Below are positions 45,693 through 55,071 of a DNA stretch of 64,000 nucleotides, in pieces (the first letter of the stretch is position 1; every line of letters begins with the position of its first letter). Made by a program: the position numbers and the translations under genes. Source of the stretch: Steroidobacter agaridevorans (GTDB taxonomy: Bacteria; Pseudomonadota; Gammaproteobacteria; Steroidobacterales; Steroidobacteraceae); the NCBI RefSeq assembly GCF_009932555.1, contig NZ_BLJO01000011.1, forward strand, positions 170,156-234,155. Reading direction: 5' to 3'. The notes beneath the pieces were generated by a model. The model was not told the DNA's origin. It did no database searches and was given only the letters and a program-made list of their open reading frames with translations.

Positions 45693-46244
45693 TCAAACGA
45701 CCGGGAACGCCACCATGCTGACCATGGCCAGGGTCGCGCCGATGATGGCGCCAGCGGCCACATCGGTCGGGTAGTGCAGGCCCAGCACTACGCGTGACGC
45801 CGCCACCAGCGTGGCGAACGGCACCAACAACCAGGCCAGCTCCGGGAAACTGGAGATGGCCAGGATCGTGAAGCTCACCGCGTGCAGCGTGTGGCCCGAC
45901 GGAAAGCTGTAGCGGTCCAGCGCCGGCGTACCCGGCACGATGCCGGCGAGCGAAATATAGGGACGCTCGCGCACCAGCCGCGACTTGAGATACTTGTACA
46001 GCAGCACGCCGACGATGCCGACCACAGCCATGCGCACGGAAGGCATCACGGCCGTTTCGCCGTAGATCGCCGGCAACAGGAAGATCAGGACGTACCAGAA
46101 CACGCCGTCGCCGAGCTTGCTGACCGCGGCGAACAGGTCACGGACGAAGCGCCGCTGCTGGCAACCCCGGTTCAGACGCAGGCACCACGCGTATTCGTAC
46201 GCGTCGACCCGGCGAAATATTCCGTCCACACGTGCGGTAGTCAT
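45693..46244 (-). CDS. PAP2-family membrane phosphatase
   Basis: The 183-residue integral membrane protein carries the complete phosphatase motif set: KSRLVRERP (KX6RP), YSFPSGHTL (PSGH) and SRVVLGLHYPTD (SRX5HX3D). Five or six hydrophobic segments flank them. Members dephosphorylate lipid phosphates such as undecaprenyl pyrophosphate, phosphatidic acid or lipid A. ATG 46244 has AGGAG 8 bases upstream. It is divergent from an OmpR-type response regulator, which may control it, and lies next to the LPS block, so a lipid A or carrier-lipid role is an inference. Confidence 0.92.
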   Translation of the reverse strand: MTTARVDGIFRRVDAYEYAWCLRLNRGCQQRRFVRDLFAAVSKLGDGVFWYVLIFLLPAIYGETAVMPSVRMAVVGIVGVLLYKYLKSRLVRERPYISLAGIVPGTPALDRYSFPSGHTLHAVSFTILAISSFPELAWLLVPFATLVAASRVVLGLHYPTDVAAGAIIGATLAMVSMVAFPVV

Positions 46245-46262
46245 GGCAACTGCTCCTATGAT

Positions 46263-46319
46263 CGAAAGCGGCCGAGGCCCTTTCGATACGCCCATCAAAA
46301 GGCGTGACTTTTGCTGGGC
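46263..46319 (-). repeat. Two hairpins in the PAP2 gene leader
   Basis: On the minus strand, GCCCA-G-CAAAAG-TCACGC-CTTTTG-A-TGGGC (46290-46319) is followed by ATCGAAAG-GGCC..GGCC-CTTTCGAT-type pairing (about 46263-46286), directly before the PAP2 ribosome-binding site. The first shares loop and inner stem with the hairpin at 43902-43936. Confidence 0.65.
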
Positions 46320-46495
46320 TACTCGCGCGATACCTTCGCGCAGTGTCAATTTGCGCTCCGAGTGCTGCGAAGCCTTGACGCCGGCGTGACAGTTGTGTGA
46401 TTTCGCAGCGGTTTTCTAGGTATTTCCCGGCAGCCGGCCGCGTTCCCGTACAATGTGACAGCTATGTGTCGTTGCAACCGCCGATATTTCGTCCC

Positions 46496-47182
46496 ATGCG
46501 CCTGCTGCTGATCGAAGACCACCGTGACATCGCCGCCAACATCGCCGAGTTCTTCGAGGCGACCGGCGACACTGTCGAGCATGTGCTCGATGGCGATCGC
46601 GGGCTGCAACTGGCGCTGAATCAGCCGTACGACGCGATCGTGCTCGACCTGATGCTGCCCGGCATGGACGGCTTGTCGCTGTGCCGTCAGCTGCGCCAGG
46701 CCGGCCACACGCGCGTGCCGGTGCTGATGCTGACGGCGAAGGACACGCTCCAGGACAAGATCGAAGGCTTCGAAGCCGGCGCCGACGATTACCTGGTCAA
46801 GCCGTTCTCGCTCGCCGAGCTGGACGTGCGCCTGAAGGCGCTGCTCCGTCGCGCCAACGTGCCCCCGGCGCAGCGTCTGCTGACCGTCGGCGATCTCACA
46901 TTCGATCTGGACACGCTCGAAGCCGAGCGCGGCGGCGAACGCATCAAGCTCAATCCAACCACCCGACGTTTGTTGATCGTGCTGTTACAGAACTCGCATC
47001 GCGTGGTCACGCGCCAGGAGCTGGAGAAGGAACTGTGGGGCGATCAGCCGCCGCAGGGAGACTTCCTGCGCGCCCACATGCATGCGCTGCGCACGGCCAT
47101 CGACAAGAACTTCACGACCAAGTTGTTACATACCGTCCATGGCACCGGTTATCGACTTTCGGCGGAACCGCCTCGTCCGTAG
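46496..47182 (+). CDS. OmpR-family response regulator
   Basis: The 228-residue regulator has a receiver domain (about 1-118) with the acidic pair ED in LLLIEDHRD, phospho-acceptor Asp in IVLDLMLPGMDG, and Lys in DDYLVKPFS. A winged-helix DNA-binding domain follows (about 130-225, ending LLHTVHGTGYRLS). ATG 46496 begins the canonical MRLLLIED; the longer open frame upstream is not conserved. It overlaps the sensor kinase gene by 44 bases. The target genes are unknown; the divergent PAP2 gene is the nearest candidate. Confidence 0.95.
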   Translation: MRLLLIEDHRDIAANIAEFFEATGDTVEHVLDGDRGLQLALNQPYDAIVLDLMLPGMDGLSLCRQLRQAGHTRVPVLMLTAKDTLQDKIEGFEAGADDYLVKPFSLAELDVRLKALLRRANVPPAQRLLTVGDLTFDLDTLEAERGGERIKLNPTTRRLLIVLLQNSHRVVTRQELEKELWGDQPPQGDFLRAHMHALRTAIDKNFTTKLLHTVHGTGYRLSAEPPRP

Positions 47183-48434
47183 GGCGGGCGAGTGGTTCGC
47201 GCAGCTCAGCCTGCGCGCACGCATCGCGGGGACGATGATCGCGCTGCTCGCCGGCGCGGGCTTGATCCTGAGCGCCTGGGCCTATCTCGCCGACGAGCGC
47301 CTCAAAAGAAACATCACGCTCGATCTGCTTTCCGAAGAGCTGACGCACTTCGAACAGCGCCTGCATGCGGATCGAGGCGCCGAGCCCCTGCGCTCCGCGC
47401 GCCTGAGTATTTATCGATCGAGCGATCTCGCCGAGCTGCCGCGGCACATCGCCATGCTCAAGCCCGGCGAAATGCATCGCGTGCGCTCGGGCAAACGTTT
47501 GCTCGACGTGCTGGTGCGCGATGGCAACTTCGGCCGGCTGTATATCACTTACGACGTGACCAGCTACGTCGTGCAGGAAAGGATTGCGTTGTTCGTGCTG
47601 GGGCTCGGCGTGGTCGGCGTCGTCATCGTGGCCGGCCTCGCGGCCACCGCGATCTCGCGCCGATTGGTGGAGCCGGTGACCGTGCTCGCCGATCGACTCA
47701 CGCAGATCGATCCAGGCCAGCGACACGTCCGCATCGGCGCGCAGTTCGCGGGCAACGAGCTCGAGCCGATCGCCCGCTCCATCGACACCTTCATGGAACG
47801 GCTCGACGGCTTCGTCGAACGCGAGCAATCGTTCACGGCCACCGCCAGCCACGAATTGCGCACGCCGCTCGCGGTCATGCGCGGAGCGGTCGAGCTACTC
47901 GAAACGCAGACCGCCGGCCGGCCAGGCGCGGCCAAGGCCCTCGCCCGCATTCAACGCGCCGTGCGGGAGATGACTGAATTCACCGACGCGCTGCTGGCCT
48001 TGTCGCGCGAGCCCCAGCTCATCGCGCCGGCCGAGACGACTTGCGATGTCTATGCGGTCCTGGCGCGCGTGGTCGAGGACCAGCGCAGTGTTGCACCAGA
48101 AAAGCACATCGTCGTCGAGCTTCGTGGCGGGCCGTTGCGGGTCGCGGCCCCGGAAAGCATGGTCGCCATGACCCTGGGCAACCTGGTGCGCAACGCCGTC
48201 CAGCACGGCACGGGCAGCGAGATCCTGTGCCGTTCTCAGGGCCGCGAACTGGTGGTCAGCAACGCCGGCGCCCTGCCCGCCGGCCAGCTGGAAAACATCC
48301 CGCCGCGCTTTACGTCGCATCCCGGCGGCCACGGCATGGGCCTGTACCTGGTCCGGCGCATTTGCGAGCGCTATGGCTGGGCGATCCGACTGGAAAATGC
48401 CGGCAACGGCGTGACCGCGACCGTGAATTTCTGA
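47139..48434 (+). CDS. Sensor histidine kinase of the adjacent response regulator
   Basis: The 431-residue membrane kinase has TM1 (about 27-50), a periplasmic segment of about 100 residues, TM2 (about 150-172), HAMP, and a HisKA/HATPase core. The phosphorylatable His is in TATASHELRTPLAVMRG; the N-box is LGNLVRNAVQHG and the glycine box is GHGMGLYLVRRI. ATG 47139 lies inside the response regulator gene, giving a 44-base overlap typical of coupled translation; no later good start exists before TM1. The HATPase region is somewhat short between N and G boxes. The signal sensed is unknown. Confidence 0.92.
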   Translation: MAPVIDFRRNRLVRRAGEWFAQLSLRARIAGTMIALLAGAGLILSAWAYLADERLKRNITLDLLSEELTHFEQRLHADRGAEPLRSARLSIYRSSDLAELPRHIAMLKPGEMHRVRSGKRLLDVLVRDGNFGRLYITYDVTSYVVQERIALFVLGLGVVGVVIVAGLAATAISRRLVEPVTVLADRLTQIDPGQRHVRIGAQFAGNELEPIARSIDTFMERLDGFVEREQSFTATASHELRTPLAVMRGAVELLETQTAGRPGAAKALARIQRAVREMTEFTDALLALSREPQLIAPAETTCDVYAVLARVVEDQRSVAPEKHIVVELRGGPLRVAAPESMVAMTLGNLVRNAVQHGTGSEILCRSQGRELVVSNAGALPAGQLENIPPRFTSHPGGHGMGLYLVRRICERYGWAIRLENAGNGVTATVNF

Positions 48435-48558
48435 ATGTCAGCCTGAGCGCACACGGCCGTCCCGAGCCCGGCCGCGCCCCACCCGGTTGTGATAGCATGC
48501 CGGCCCCCAAAATACCGGCAACTATCCTTCTTACGAACCAGCTCCACGGAGTTCGTCG

Positions 48559-49860
48559 ATGTCGACCGCAGTAAAACTGAACGTGCCCCCGCAGGGGCAG
48601 AAAATCACCATCCAGAACGGCAAGCTCAACGTTCCCGATCAACCCATCATCCCTTTCATCGAGGGTGACGGCACCGGTCCGGACATCTGGCGCGCCTCGG
48701 TGCGCGTGATGGACGCAGCCGTGCAAAAGGCTTATGGCGGCAAGCGCAAAATCCATTGGATGGAGGTGTACGCCGGTCAGAAGTCGAACGACATGTTCAA
48801 TACCTGGCTGCCGGACGAAACCGTCCAGGCGTGCCGCGACTACCTCGTGTCCATCAAGGGCCCGCTGACCACGCCGATCGGCGGCGGCATCCGGTCGTTG
48901 AACGTCGCGCTCCGTCAGATGCTGGATCTGTACGTGTGCTTGCGCCCGGTGCGCTGGTTCAAGGGCGTGCCTTCGCCGGTGCGCACTCCGGACCGCGTCG
49001 ACATGACGATCTTCCGCGAGAACACCGAAGACATCTACGTCGGCATCGAATTCGAAGCCGGCTCGCCGGACAACAAGAAGTTCCTGGAAGCCTTCAAGGC
49101 CGCGTTCCCGAAGCAGTACGCGAAGATCCGCTTCCCCGAGACTTCGGGCATCGGCCTGAAGCCGGTGTCGCAGGAAGGCACCGAGCGTCTGTTCCGTGCC
49201 GCCGTCGAGTACGCCATCGTCAACAAGCGCAAGAGCGTGACGATCGTGCACAAGGGCAACATCATGAAGTTCACGGAAGGCGCGTTCCGTAACTGGGCGT
49301 ATGCGCTGGCGGAGAAAGAGTTCGCCGCCCAGACCTACACCTGGGATCAGTGGGAGCGCACCAAGGCCGCCAAGGGCGAGAAGGCCGCGAACGAAGAGCA
49401 GGATGCGGCCAAGAAGGCCGGCAAGATCATCATCAAGGACGCGATCGCCGACATCACGCTGCAGCAGGTGCTGACGCGCCCCGAAGAGTTCGACGTGATC
49501 GCCACCATGAACTTGAACGGCGACTATCTGTCGGATGCGCTGGCCGCGCAGGTCGGCGGCATCGGCATCGCGCCAGGCGGCAACGTCAACTATGTGACCG
49601 GCCACGCGGTGTTCGAAGCGACGCACGGCACGGCGCCGAAGTACGCGAATCTCGACAAGGTGAACCCGGGCTCGGTGATTCTCTCCGGCGAAATGATGCT
49701 GCGTTACATGGGCTGGACCGAAGCGGCCGACGCCATCATCAGCGCCATGGACAAGACCATCGCCCAGAAGACGGTCACTTACGACTTTGCACGCTTGATG
49801 GAAGGCGCCAAGGAAGTGAAGTGCTCCGAATTCGGCGACGCTTTGATTCGGAATCTGTGA
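48559..49860 (+). CDS. icd: NADP-dependent isocitrate dehydrogenase
   Basis: This TCA-cycle enzyme converts isocitrate to 2-oxoglutarate with NADP+. The 433-residue protein is the E. coli-like homodimeric type: [29 protein letters not shown] with the regulatory Ser equivalent in [69 protein letters not shown] and [10 protein letters not shown]. The Ser phosphorylated by AceK in E. coli is present, and aceK is the next gene. ATG 48559 has GGAG 7 bases upstream. Confidence 0.97.
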   Translation: MSTAVKLNVPPQGQKITIQNGKLNVPDQPIIPFIEGDGTGPDIWRASVRVMDAAVQKAYGGKRKIHWMEVYAGQKSNDMFNTWLPDETVQACRDYLVSIKGPLTTPIGGGIRSLNVALRQMLDLYVCLRPVRWFKGVPSPVRTPDRVDMTIFRENTEDIYVGIEFEAGSPDNKKFLEAFKAAFPKQYAKIRFPETSGIGLKPVSQEGTERLFRAAVEYAIVNKRKSVTIVHKGNIMKFTEGAFRNWAYALAEKEFAAQTYTWDQWERTKAAKGEKAANEEQDAAKKAGKIIIKDAIADITLQQVLTRPEEFDVIATMNLNGDYLSDALAAQVGGIGIAPGGNVNYVTGHAVFEATHGTAPKYANLDKVNPGSVILSGEMMLRYMGWTEAADAIISAMDKTIAQKTVTYDFARLMEGAKEVKCSEFGDALIRNL

Positions 49861-49869
49861 CGTCCCTAT

Positions 49870-49936
49870 AAGCATCCCCTCGCAGGGGAATGCTTATTCC
49901 TCGCTTAAGGGTCGCCCTCTCCCACCGGAGAGGGCG
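49870..49936. repeat. Two GC-rich hairpins between icd and aceK
   Basis: AAGCAT-CCCCT-CGC-AGGGG-A-ATGCTT at 49870-49895 lies just after the icd stop. CGCCCTCTCC-CACC-GGAGAGGGCG (perfect 10-bp stem) lies at 49913-49936. Neither has a T-run. The first may be a processing or weak termination site; the second looks REP-like and resembles the doublet at 31769-31962. Confidence 0.7.
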
Positions 49937-50023
49937 CTTCCCGCCGGACTTCCCACCTAACCGGCTGTCGCGCCTGCATAGCGGCGCGCTAATATCTCAG
50001 ACATCTTCAAGGACCCATTGAAT

Positions 50024-51787
50024 ATGTCAGCATCATCCGCTTCCGTTCTTTCTCGTGACGCATTGGTCGATACATGCGCAGGCGCGCTGGTCCAATCGTT
50101 CGCGGATTACAACGCGGAATACCGTTCCATCACGCGGCGGGCGCCCCAGAAGTTCGAAGCTCGCGACTGGCGCGGCAGCCTGCGCGATGCCGTCGAGCGT
50201 ATTGAGCTCTATGACAAATGCGTCGATCGCGCCGTGCACCAGATGCAGGCACGGCTCGGCGACGATGTCACCGAGCGCGCGCTCTGGAGCAGCATCAAGC
50301 GCCGCTTCACCGAGCTGATCGACGCCCTGCCCGACCTGGAATTCGACAAGACCTTTTTCAACTCCGTCACCCGTCGCACGTTCGGCACGATCGGCGTCGA
50401 TCCGGCGGTGGAGTTCGTCGCGCTGGATCTGGATCCCATCGCCTCCGTCACCTCCGCGATCGAAACAAACGTTTATGTGAACCGCGGCTCGCTCGAGCTG
50501 CTGTTTGAGGAAGTGCTCGCGGACTTCCGCTTCCGCACCCCGTATGTCGACTTCGACCGCAGCGTCCGCACGATCAGCAACGAAGTGCGCGCCCAATGCG
50601 AAGTGGATGCCGATGCCTCCAAGCCGCCGCTGCAGGTCGAGCAGATCGAAATCATCCGCACCGTGTTCTTTCAGATGACCCGTGCGTACCTGGTCGGCCG
50701 CATCTCCGGGCCGGGCTGGCAGCTGCCTTTCGTGCTGGCTCTGCAAAACACCGAGAGCGGCGTGCGCATCGATGCGGTGATGATGGACGAGAGCACCGTC
50801 AGCATCCTGTTCAGCTTCACGCGCTCGTACTTCCATGCGGACCTGGCGCATGTCGGCCAGGCCATCGTGTTCCTGAAGAGCATTCTGCCGCGCAAGCCGG
50901 TGAGCGAGCTGTACACAGTGCTCGGCCGCGCCAAGCAGGGCAAGACCGAGCGCTATCGCGAGCTCTTCAAACATTTGCAGAAGAGCGACGACCAGTTCGT
51001 GCACGCGCCGGGCGACAAGGGCCTGGTGATGATCTGTTTCACGCTACCGTCGTTCGACGTGGTGTTCAAGATCATCCGGGATCGCTTCGCCTATCCGAAG
51101 AACATCCTGCGCGAAGAAGTGCAGAAGAAATACGAAATGGTCTTCAAGCACGACCGCGCCGGCCGGCTGGTCGACGCGCAGGAATTCAAACGCTTGAAGT
51201 TCCCCGCGGCCCGCTTCTCGAAGGAGCTGGTCGCCGAGCTGCAGGATGAAGCCGGCAACACGGTGCACTTCGAAGATGGCGACGTGATCATGGATCACGT
51301 GTACATCGAGCGCCGCATGACGCCGCTCAATCTGTACATCCGCAATGCTTCGCGCGAAGACGCCGAGAAGGCCGTGCTCGACTACGGCCAGTGCATCCGC
51401 GACCTCGCTGTCACGAACATCTTCGCCGGCGACTTGCTGCTGAAGAACTTCGGCGTCACGCGCCACGCTCGCGTGATCTTCTACGACTACGACGAGCTGT
51501 GCGCCGTCACCGATTGCCGCTTCCGAGACGTGCCGCAATCGAAGTTCGACGAAGACGACATGCGCGCCGAGGCCTGGTTCCACGTCAACGACAACGACGT
51601 GTTCCCGGAAACGTTCATGCAATTCCTCGGCTTCGACGCACACCTCAAGGAAGTGTTCCTGAAGGTCCACGGCGAAATCATGACCGCCGAGTGGTGGCGC
51701 GGCATTCAACAGCGCCTGCGGGATGGCGAAGTGCTCGAAGTGCTGCCTTATCACCGCCACCGCGTGCGCGTGTTCAGCAGCATTTGA
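50024..51787 (+). CDS. aceK: Isocitrate dehydrogenase kinase/phosphatase
   Basis: This bifunctional protein phosphorylates and dephosphorylates Icd to divert isocitrate into the glyoxylate shunt. The 587-residue protein has the AceK regulatory N-half and a kinase-like C-half: PGDKGLVMICFTLPSFDVVFKIIRDRF (glycine-rich/Lys region), KYEMVFKHDRAGRLVDAQEF, and the catalytic stretch RDLAVTNIFAGDLLLKNFGVTRHARVIFYDYDELC. ATG 50024 is preferred to TTG 50018 because of the AAGGA spacing. In enterics aceK lies with aceBA; here it sits next to its substrate gene and no aceA/aceB is present. Confidence 0.96.
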   Translation: MSASSASVLSRDALVDTCAGALVQSFADYNAEYRSITRRAPQKFEARDWRGSLRDAVERIELYDKCVDRAVHQMQARLGDDVTERALWSSIKRRFTELIDALPDLEFDKTFFNSVTRRTFGTIGVDPAVEFVALDLDPIASVTSAIETNVYVNRGSLELLFEEVLADFRFRTPYVDFDRSVRTISNEVRAQCEVDADASKPPLQVEQIEIIRTVFFQMTRAYLVGRISGPGWQLPFVLALQNTESGVRIDAVMMDESTVSILFSFTRSYFHADLAHVGQAIVFLKSILPRKPVSELYTVLGRAKQGKTERYRELFKHLQKSDDQFVHAPGDKGLVMICFTLPSFDVVFKIIRDRFAYPKNILREEVQKKYEMVFKHDRAGRLVDAQEFKRLKFPAARFSKELVAELQDEAGNTVHFEDGDVIMDHVYIERRMTPLNLYIRNASREDAEKAVLDYGQCIRDLAVTNIFAGDLLLKNFGVTRHARVIFYDYDELCAVTDCRFRDVPQSKFDEDDMRAEAWFHVNDNDVFPETFMQFLGFDAHLKEVFLKVHGEIMTAEWWRGIQQRLRDGEVLEVLPYHRHRVRVFSSI

Positions 51788-51788
51788 A

Positions 51789-52298
51789 TCATTTGGGGTC
51801 GACGCAGTAGCCACTGAGCAATTCAGCGTGCTCCTGCGTCGACGTGCGCAGTTTCGCGCCCACGATCAGCTCGGCCATCCTGCAGGGCGAGTACTTGGTG
51901 ACGGCGCGAATCTGCGAGCCGACGCGCACCAGGATGTGATCCGTCCAGCCGCGCTCCGACAACACGATGCGGATCTCATTCACCGGCGTGAACTGGTGTG
52001 TCCGGTGGTACGCCACCATCAGCTTCACGTCGCGCGCCGGATCGAACAAGGCGTGCACGAATCTGGGCTGGGAGAGCGTTTTCTTCCAACGCTTTTCGCA
52101 CTCCACGTAACCGGTCGACTCGACACTCGCGGATTCCGCCAGGGCGATGACCTTGGCCGCCAGCTCCTCTTGCCGAGCGGGGGTTTCTTGCCGGGAATCG
52201 ATATCGACCCCCTGCTGGACAACGTGGACTTCGTCGCCCTCGGCAGCGCCCAACACCAGCATTGCCGCGATGAACACGCACCCGATGAACAATTTCAC
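51789..52298 (-). CDS. Small secreted protein of unknown function
   Basis: I do not recognise this 169-residue protein. It has an N-terminal hydrophobic segment (MKLFIGCVFIAAMLVLGAAEG) that reads as a signal peptide with predicted cleavage near AEG, followed by a soluble domain with three Cys (YVECEKRW, YSPCRMAEL, SGYCVDPK); one pair could form a disulfide. The GTG start at 52298 is supported by GGAG 8 bases upstream. It is convergent with aceK, one base apart, and divergent from the amidohydrolase. Confidence 0.65.
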   Translation of the reverse strand: MKLFIGCVFIAAMLVLGAAEGDEVHVVQQGVDIDSRQETPARQEELAAKVIALAESASVESTGYVECEKRWKKTLSQPRFVHALFDPARDVKLMVAYHRTHQFTPVNEIRIVLSERGWTDHILVRVGSQIRAVTKYSPCRMAELIVGAKLRTSTQEHAELLSGYCVDPK

Positions 52299-52529
52299 GG
52301 TTGGACTCCATTCGGACGACGTCGGAACCCTGACTCGGATGTTCCCCCCGGGCCCAAGATCTGGCAAGCCAACGGCGGCGACCTGACCCGGCACGTCACA
52401 ATTCACCGCGATCCGGCAGTTTCGTGCATGAGCTATGCAATCGCCAGGGACGGGTTCCGGCGAACTGGATGACCCCGCAGCCGTTGCCTAAGATCGGCCG
52501 CTTCGCGCTCTCCTACAAGGACTCAAAAC

Positions 52530-53903
52530 ATGCATCGATCGCTTCTGTCTCGATCCTCCCTGGCACTGGCCGGCGCCATGGCCCTGCTGAGCTCGGTGTC
52601 GAGCACAGCTCAGGCGCCGACCCCCATCGGTAAAGTTGTTTATATCCACGCTGGGACACTGCTCGATCGGCCGGACGCCGCGCCCCGCGGCAACTCGACG
52701 CTGATCGTGCGCGATGGAAAGATCGAAGCGATCCGCGATGGCTTCGTTGCACCGGAAGGGGGCGCGAAGCTGGTCGATCTGAGCAAACAGTTCGTGCTGC
52801 CGGGCCTGATCGACATGCACGTTCACATCTTCAACGACGATAACAAGATGCGCGCCCGCATCGAGCAGAACAATCGCGATGTGGAAGACAGCTTCGTCAT
52901 CGGCATCGACAACGCACGCCGCACGCTCGAAGCCGGCTTCACGACGCTGCGCGACCTCGGCTCCGACGTCCACAGCGTCACGGCGCTGCGCGATGGCATC
53001 AACAACGGCGTGCTGGCCGGTCCGACGCTTTATGTCGCAGGACGCAGCATCTCCATCACCAGCGGCCACGGCGATTCATCCAACAACACCAATCGTGACA
53101 TCGCCGAAATGGTGCATGAGCACGCCAACAACACCTGCAACGGTGCAGACGATTGTCGCCGCGCCGTCCGTGCGCAGATCTCTCAAGGGGCGGACGTGAT
53201 CAAGTTCGCCGCGACCGGCGGCGTCAACAGCAACATCGCCGGCGGCCTGAATCAGCAAATGTTTGCTGACGAGATGAAGGCCATCGTCGACACCGCGCAC
53301 ATGTTCGGTCGCAAGGTGGCCGCGCACGCTCACGGCAATAACGGCATCAAGGCGGCGCTCGAAGCCGGCGTCGACTCGATCGAGCACGGCACGTACACCG
53401 ACGCGACCACGAACGCACTGTTCAAGAAGCGCAATGCCTGGTTCGTCCCGACCATGGTGGCCCCGCACGCCGCTCTGGCTCAGGCGCAAGCCGGCGCTCG
53501 CTCGCAGAACACCTTGCTCAAAGCTCAGGAAGCCGTCGCCAGCCACGCGAAGAACACCGCGGCCGCGATCAAAGACGGTGTGAAGATTGCGTTCGGCACC
53601 GACTCGGGCGTCGGCGACCACGCGAAGAATGCGAAGGAGTTTGCGCTGCTGGTGCAGGCAGGCATGACGCCCGCCGCCGCGATCCGCTCTGCGACTCTCG
53701 ATGCAGCCGCCCTGCTGGGACAGGAAGCCCGCATCGGCTCGCTGGCGCCGGGTAAGGACGCGGACATCATCGCCGTCGGCGCCAGCCCGCTCGAAGATGT
53801 GACCCGCCTCGAGAACGTCAACTTCGTCATGCGCCGGGGCGTCGTGCACAAGCTCGACGGCCAGCGCCAGGCGTTCCCCCCGGAACAACTTTCGAGCACC
53901 TGA
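52530..53903 (+). CDS. Secreted metal-dependent amidohydrolase
   Basis: The 457-residue protein has a signal peptide ending near SSTAQA, then the amidohydrolase fold: LPGLIDMHVHIF (HxH metal pair), VIKFAATGG (carboxylated Lys or metal-bridge Lys region), KVAAHAHGNNG, SIEHGTYTD, and the catalytic Asp in IAFGTDSGVGDHAKN, closing with GSLAPGKDADIIAV. It resembles the prolidase/imidazolonepropionase-like secreted group (Xaa-Pro or N-acyl substrates). The substrate cannot be fixed. AAGGA lies about 9 bases before ATG 52530. Confidence 0.9.
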   Translation: MHRSLLSRSSLALAGAMALLSSVSSTAQAPTPIGKVVYIHAGTLLDRPDAAPRGNSTLIVRDGKIEAIRDGFVAPEGGAKLVDLSKQFVLPGLIDMHVHIFNDDNKMRARIEQNNRDVEDSFVIGIDNARRTLEAGFTTLRDLGSDVHSVTALRDGINNGVLAGPTLYVAGRSISITSGHGDSSNNTNRDIAEMVHEHANNTCNGADDCRRAVRAQISQGADVIKFAATGGVNSNIAGGLNQQMFADEMKAIVDTAHMFGRKVAAHAHGNNGIKAALEAGVDSIEHGTYTDATTNALFKKRNAWFVPTMVAPHAALAQAQAGARSQNTLLKAQEAVASHAKNTAAAIKDGVKIAFGTDSGVGDHAKNAKEFALLVQAGMTPAAAIRSATLDAAALLGQEARIGSLAPGKDADIIAVGASPLEDVTRLENVNFVMRRGVVHKLDGQRQAFPPEQLSST

Positions 53904-53910
53904 TGCTCCG

Positions 53911-53940
53911 GGTGGCGCTGGCCGCAACGCCAGCGCCACC
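53911..53940. repeat. Perfect 12-bp hairpin after the amidohydrolase gene
   Basis: GGTGGCGCTGGC-CGCAAC-GCCAGCGCCACC starts 7 bases after the stop. No T-run follows, so it may be a Rho-independent terminator without U-tract or a transcript stabiliser. Confidence 0.7.
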
Positions 53941-54057
53941 ACGACACGGAACAAAATAACGCCGCGAAAGTCATCACTAGCGACCGGTGCGTTGCTTCAT
54001 CCGGCCGCCGGCTATGTTAATTTCGGCATTATTTCCGATCGGTCAGGGAGACTCGCC

Positions 54058-54924
54058 GTGTCGGCTCGAACGCTTCATCTGCCCCGTGACGCAGCCTGGC
54101 CGCTGCGGAGCGACTTCAAGACCTCGTTGATCGGCTGGGGCGGCTTCATCGCCCTGCTGACGTGCTATTGCATGGCCTACCAGGTCATCGTGGACAACAT
54201 CCCGGCGGAGCGGGCATCCGCAATCTCGATTACCGAAGTCTTCAAGAACTGGGGCGTCTGGCTCGTGACCACGCCCGTGATCTTCGCGACGCTTCGTAAG
54301 TACTCCACCAAATGGCACGACCGGGCGGTCGAATTCGTCGCACTGGTCGCGATTGTGGTGTTCCTGTCGACCGCCGTGCCGGTCGCCATCGATTTGCTGA
54401 CGAACGCACGGGATGCGGCGACCAGCCTGATGATATTTCTGCCCCGTTATGTGGCAGTCGTCGGCGTCGTGTATCTGGTCTGGCACGTCTTCTTGAGAGA
54501 TCGGCGAGCGCTGACCGAGAGCGTCGATGTCGCGCCGGCTATTGAGCTCGAACCGGCGCCCCTGACGCCGGAGCCCGAGCCGGCCGCGGCCGGGCAAGAC
54601 GCCCTGCTGGTCAGCAAGGGCGCCGACCAATGTTTGATCCTGATCAGTCGCATCGAGTGCGTCAGCGCCGCCGGCAACTATGTCGAGATCGTCGAGCGCG
54701 GTCAGCGCTATCTGATGCGCGCCACGTTGAAGCAGGTCGAGGACTTGCTGCCCGCCACCGATTTCATCCGCATCCATCGCTGCCATCTGGTCCGGCGGGA
54801 CGAAATCGAGCGCATCAAGACCCAGCCCTCGGGCAACGGCACCGTGCAATTGCGCGGCGGCCAGGCTCTGCCCATGAGCAAAAAGCACAAACAAGCCCTG
54901 CAGCGCTACCGCCCGGCGGAATAA
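54058..54924 (+). CDS. Membrane-bound LytTR-family transcriptional regulator
   Basis: The 288-residue protein has four hydrophobic helices (about 19-44, 68-84, 90-112, 122-145), a Pro/Glu/Ala-rich linker (about 155-180) and a C-terminal LytTR DNA-binding domain: LILISRIECVSAAGNYVEIVERGQRYLMRATLKQVEDLLP and FIRIHRCHLVRRDEIERIK, ending MSKKHKQALQRYR. The helices carry no known sensor signature. GTG 54058 has GGGAG 8 bases upstream. It precedes the Mo-hydroxylase pair on the same strand with a 147-base gap and may control it. Confidence 0.88.
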   Translation: MSARTLHLPRDAAWPLRSDFKTSLIGWGGFIALLTCYCMAYQVIVDNIPAERASAISITEVFKNWGVWLVTTPVIFATLRKYSTKWHDRAVEFVALVAIVVFLSTAVPVAIDLLTNARDAATSLMIFLPRYVAVVGVVYLVWHVFLRDRRALTESVDVAPAIELEPAPLTPEPEPAAAGQDALLVSKGADQCLILISRIECVSAAGNYVEIVERGQRYLMRATLKQVEDLLPATDFIRIHRCHLVRRDEIERIKTQPSGNGTVQLRGGQALPMSKKHKQALQRYRPAE

Positions 54925-55071
54925 CAGCCCCGGACGTTCGTCCCAAGGCCGGCCATTCGTCCCTCGGACGCCTCCCATTCGTCACATCGCGCCCTCGGTC
55001 ATCACATTTCGCTCGCGGGCCTCGCGCGCCCTCGCTTCAATGGGCTCACCGCCAAGGAGAGCCCGCCCGTC

